Origin: Anas platyrhynchos | Lineage: Eukaryota; Chordata; Aves; Anseriformes; Anatidae | Assembly (NCBI RefSeq): GCF_047663525.1 | Contig: NC_092591.1 | Location: 32,707,001-32,771,000 of the forward strand | Reading direction: 5' to 3' | Length of the DNA stretch: 64,000 nucleotides | Shown here: positions 59,974-64,000 of the stretch, piece after piece | Numbering within the stretch: the stretch's first letter is position 1 | Layout of the letters: every line of letters begins with the position of its first letter | Translations under genes and position numbers: made by a program | Notes under the pieces: model-generated | Told to the model about the DNA's origin: nothing | Seen by the model: the letters and a program-made list of their open reading frames with translations, nothing else | Databases searched by the model: none

Positions 59974-62734
59974 TAAAACAAAATTTCTGGCAGGAACTGT
60001 GACATGTGGGGAACTGTAAACTTCTCCATTTGTGGAAAACATTGGTCATGTCTCTGAAAGGGAGGTGGAGGAAAGACAGAAAGAAGGGCTCTTTTCAGAG
60101 GCTGCTAGAGCAGGAGCCAAAAACGGTCCGCTTGCAAATTTATTCTTATGGCAAGCCTTGATGACGGTTGGATTTTACATACCAGAGCTTCCCAGGAGCC
60201 AGTGCACTGAGACAGAGCTGGCGTGTACGGAGGAGCACTTCGAGGTATTCAGCCCAGCTGGTCCTGACTGCCAGGGAAGGAACCGAACTGCTGCCTGGAC
60301 ACCAGCAGTGCTGGAAGCCACTTGCTTCTGCCCTCACCTGCCTCCTCTGCCCTGCAACCTAGCAAGGGTCCCCAGGGGAACTGAAGCCCATCTGGGAATT
60401 AACTTAGGAATGAACTGGGAATTACCAAGGTGATGGATTCTGGAACACCAAACTTTCCATCCATAAACAGGAGATGGAAAGGCAGCGGATAGGTCTGGAA
60501 ATACTAAAATTTGGCTAGAACGACTGAACCTGTTTTCACCGCAAGATTTCAAGGTACTCATTTCTCTCTGAGAGGTCACAACAGCAGTAACCACACAAAC
60601 AAATGTGACACATCCTGACAGACTTCAGATGGCGTCCAATATTTTAACACCTCAATACAGGCTGCAAACTTTCAGGATCACGTATGGTCAGCATCTCAAT
60701 GTCATGTTAAATTACAATGCAGAACTTGCAAAAGCAGAATCAGAGTTCATTTAACATTGGTATAGACTAAACAAGCTCTTGTGTCACCATTTAGTTTCCT
60801 GGGAGATTCCCCAGATAATGTTCGAGCCTCCTTAGCTAGCACAACACTCCTGCCCCACACCTTCCCTGCTCAAGGAACACAGCTGATCAGTCTGTTACTT
60901 CTGAAGCGTGCAATTCACTCAGTTTGGAAACTTAGAATGGCAATGGGTGTCTGATGCGAGACTGAATTCTCTCACGTTTGGTGCATTGGTTGGAGCTAGC
61001 AAATGGGCACTTTGCAAAAAGATTCAAGAGCGACAGCAGATGCTGCCAGCAGAAAATTTGCCTACTGAGAGATACCGTATAGGCAAAATGATTGATGAGG
61101 ATTTCAGTGTTACTCTGAAGTCAGCAGCTTTGCTATGAGGACTTTATTGCACGTTAGGCTTGCTTGGTGGGACTGATTTCCTCTGTGAAAGGAGGAGCAA
61201 AGGGAATGGGAGGACAACGATAAGGGACTGGCATCAGGTCAGCAAGGGTGAGCGACATCCCCGCAGCCCCATTGTCATGCAGCCAGTCTCCTCTCCCCCG
61301 TCCCTGGTGGCACCAGGCTCACGACTTCCTGACCTGGGCCCTCGCGACTCACCAGGCTTCGCTGCATTAATGACCTCAGTGTGAATTTTTTAAGCTGACT
61401 GACAGCAACCTGGAAAAAACCCGAGAGGAGTTATGCAGTTGCACCACTGCCAAAGGGGAGCTTGACGCAGGGCAGGCAAGAGGCCCCGGCTAAGTGTATG
61501 GGAGGTCTTTAAATAGACACCCTGGGTCTGCTCTGCACAGCATTAAGGTGGTGAGGCTCTGAGGTCAAGGTAAGAAATGAGCACTTGCAAAGCTCAGTGA
61601 AGCTTATGCTTACGACGCAGCTCTAATTATCCCGTTAATCAAAGCAAAAATCCTTCAGTTTCACAAATCCAGCCAGCAAAAGGCTGCAAATCCACAGCTC
61701 AGTCGCTTAACCCCCAACCGCCCTACACACTAGAAAGCCAAGTAAAAGGAAGTTTTGAAAGGCTTCGAAGGAATCTGACTCTGTTCCACCTCCTTACAAC
61801 CTTCTATCTTCATCCCCAGCCTACAATGCTTGGATAAGGACTTCTTAGCAAGGAGCTTTAGAAGAGAAATGTAAAGCATCACTTGTCTGCAGCTGTTAAC
61901 TCTGTAGTATATGAATATCGTTTGAGTAGACAAAGATCTTTTTTTGGCATAAACATCACTTCAGTCCATACTTCTGTTACCTACCGAAATGTATGGCATG
62001 TACCAAAACCTTACGTATTTATTCTGGGCAGTGGAGTCCATGATATGGTTTCTTCTAGTGAACAACAGAATTTTCTTCACTGCAAACTAATTTTAAAGTG
62101 GTTTGCTGCTTTGTGACACACAGACTTCAGTTTAAATGCTACAGTAAAGTACAGAAAAAAAATCAGTCTATAAAACAAGAGAAAGGTAGACCACACACAG
62201 ATCACTTCTCAATTTCCAGAGTCACTGATGCAGTGAAGATATATGTTGCTTGAGAACGGGCTTGTCACTGGCTTTGGGTGGTGAAACATCAGCAGCAGTT
62301 AAGGTTGGCTGGGAAATTTTCACTGTGCACACATAACAATTTTAGTCTTGCTGTTAGAGCTGTTAACACCTGCATCGGAGCATTTCCAAACTTTTAAGCA
62401 GTCCTATGCTTTGAGAAAACAGCCTGCTCTCATAAATTAGAACCGTATCAGAGTTGACAGGTAAACACAAGTTTTTCTTTAAATTCATCATTTTGCAAGG
62501 CTGGTTATTTCCTTAGGATTTCTTTTTAATTGTGAAGAATTAAGTGGCAGAAATTACTGCGAAGCAAACAAGCTACATGTATGATGTCTCTGACTGCAGA
62601 TACATCAAATGTGGAGGCTGCTTTTTTCAGCCTGATCTTCCCCCACATACAAATGTAAAAGCACAGGATAATTATATTTAGTCCTTTGCTGACAAGTAAG
62701 ATAGTGGAGGTGCTTACCACAGGTAAGCACGTTA

Positions 62735-63105
62735 TTTAATTCTCATATAACTAACCAAATTCCATCTTAAAAATAGTTGGGTTATTTACCCTAGTACTCT
62801 TACTTGGATATCTATAATCTTACTGGTCTTCTGCTTAGAAACCTAATTTGCAGTCTAGATTTATTCATGGGCCGTTTATACCCATCTCCTCTTGTGCCTG
62901 TGTTGTCTTTTAGTTTAAATTGCTCTTCTCCCTCCCTGGTGTTTACTCCTCTGATGCATTTATACAGAACATTCATATCTCCTCTCTGCCTTTGTTTTGC
63001 TAGATTAAACAAGCCGCACACTTCTAGTCCCCTTGTATACAATAGGTTCTGCTTTGCTCCCACCATCCCTGAAGCTTTTCTCTGTGCCTGTCTGCCAGGC
63101 AGGTG
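62735..63105 (-). mobile_element. CR1-family LINE fragment, C-terminal end of ORF2
   Basis: The minus strand encodes, without an internal stop over about 85 codons, LFNLAKQRQRGDM, then VLYKCIRGV, a GTRGDGYK block and RLQIRFLSRRPVRL. These match in order the landmarks of the CR1 ORF2 C-terminus (LFSLEKRRLRGDL, LYNYLKGG, RGNGLKL, RFRLDIRKNFF). The piece is 5'-truncated; its 3' end on this strand runs into unrecognised AT-rich sequence near 62,735. It is better preserved than the L3/CR1 piece at 30 kb. Confidence 0.82.
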
Positions 63106-64000
63106 GATGCTTGGCGGAGTGCAAAGAATTCACTAAGGCCCCAGACAAGGCCACATATACCACCTTCTCCTAAAGGGACAGACTGCCTCATACAACCTAG
63201 GATTGCAAATTTATTTTATTTTTTTATATTTTTTTCCCAGAATTCCAGTATATTGGCAGTAATTTCTTTAATTAACTGATATACTCTAGTTCTTCTCCAC
63301 CCCAGACCCCCCTAAGGAGCTTTCAGCTTGCATCAGACACTCTTATCAGTCCTTAAGCATATTTTTTTTTATTTTTTTGTACTGATAAAAATTGGCACAT
63401 TTCTATCATTTCAGTTGCTGGTTGGCAGTTTTTGCTGTACGATATCCAAGCACTGCTATAGGTGATATTAATATGCAAAATTTGCATATTATTTGCAAAA
63501 TATATCACACCTTTTTGTACATCCAAACCTGGATGTACAGGAAAATCTGTGTAGGACTCCAGAAACTGCTCTCAAGTCATCCTAGGAAAGTATCTTCCAG
63601 GCAGAGGAGTGGCTCTCCTTCAGGGCCAGTCTCCACCAGCTGAGCAACCCAGCACTTCATCTGCATGTGATGCCCCCTGACACCGGGCACAAATCATATC
63701 CTGCTACTGCCCTCTTGCAAGCATGCTGACTCCTGGCTGTGCCCCTAAGGGTTTGGGGAGAAGCACATCACCAGGTGACATCTGTGAGCACAAGAGGGGC
63801 TTGTGCTGTGCACCAGCACTGGCCGTGCACCAGCCTACCTTGCTGCCCCAGCTCAGGTGGGTAGGAGAGAGACTGAAAGCAGACTGCAGCATAACTTCCT
63901 CTGTCCTCAAGTCTCCTGCAGCTTTTCATTCTGTGAAGCCATTGAGGAGTAGGTTTTTCACAATCTCCTCTTTCCAACATCTCCTTTAATTTGGGATGCC
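63106..64000. other. AT-rich non-coding end of window
   Basis: T-rich runs (about 63209-63236 and 63362-63378) and a nested palindrome at 63461-63507 lie in AT-rich DNA. No gene was recognised. Part of this may be further eroded LINE sequence upstream of the CR1 fragment, but I cannot show it. Confidence 0.5.
63470..63490. repeat. Inverted repeat of octamer-like half-sites
   Basis: AATATGCAAA and TTTGCATATT form perfect 10-bp arms around one central base. A weaker outer pair, GTGATAT (63462-63468) and ATATCAC (about 63501-63507), encloses it. It could be a POU-factor dimer site, a cruciform-prone palindrome, or a relic of a small DNA transposon. Confidence 0.6.

Noticed and set aside
60908-61138. 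76-codon plus-strand frame with protein-like composition
   Set aside because: It begins at GTG with no upstream ATG in frame, lacks a convincing acceptor and matches no family.

Overview
The window looks like nuclear DNA from a bird. The reasons are intron-bearing vertebrate genes, compact GC-rich intergenic DNA with little recognisable repeat, CR1/L3-type LINE remnants, one candidate avian-type retroviral LTR remnant, and a gene order that fits human 11p11.2 (SLC35C1 next to CHST1, transcribed divergently) at a much shorter distance. No bacterial, plasmid or phage features are present. Species was not determined.

Layout. (1) 1-4,660: SLC35C1, the Golgi GDP-fucose transporter, on the minus strand. 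It has a CpG-island promoter, two coding exons (3801-4335 and 1068-1627) separated by a 2.17 kb intron, and a roughly 1 kb 3' UTR ending at poly(A) signals at 76-85. (2) 4,660-33,000: about 28 kb with no gene I can support. It is a mosaic of GC-rich unique DNA and short AT-rich islands carrying homeobox-, FOX-, POU- and RFX-like motifs, two CTCF-like motifs, a candidate LTR remnant and a decayed L3/CR1 fragment. (3) 33,000-39,790: CHST1, keratan sulfate galactose 6-O-sulfotransferase, on the plus strand. It has a CpG-island promoter with a CTCF-like site, a probable 5' UTR exon ending at 33593, a 4.2 kb intron and one coding exon (37835-39094, 419 aa). Its short 3' UTR has tandem poly(A) signals at 39756-39773. 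(4) 39,790-64,000: mostly non-coding. The clear coding element is the last exon (46361-46647, minus strand) of a TMEM263-like gene whose first coding exon I could not place. This part also holds a 55-bp alternating purine-pyrimidine tract and a CR1 reverse-transcriptase C-terminal fragment near 62.8-63.1 kb.

Functional theme. SLC35C1 (GDP-fucose import) and CHST1 (6-O-sulfation of galactose in keratan sulfate and sialyl-LacNAc) both act on Golgi glycans, but they have separate promoters and no shared transcription. The TMEM263-like exon is the least familiar gene here. TMEM263 proper is a growth-associated small membrane protein, and a paralogue at this locus deserves attention. No wholly new multi-gene system was found. 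The strongest leads are the TMEM263 paralogue, the overlapping upstream ORFs of CHST1, the perfect RFX X-box palindromes and the CTCF-like sites flanking the intergenic block.
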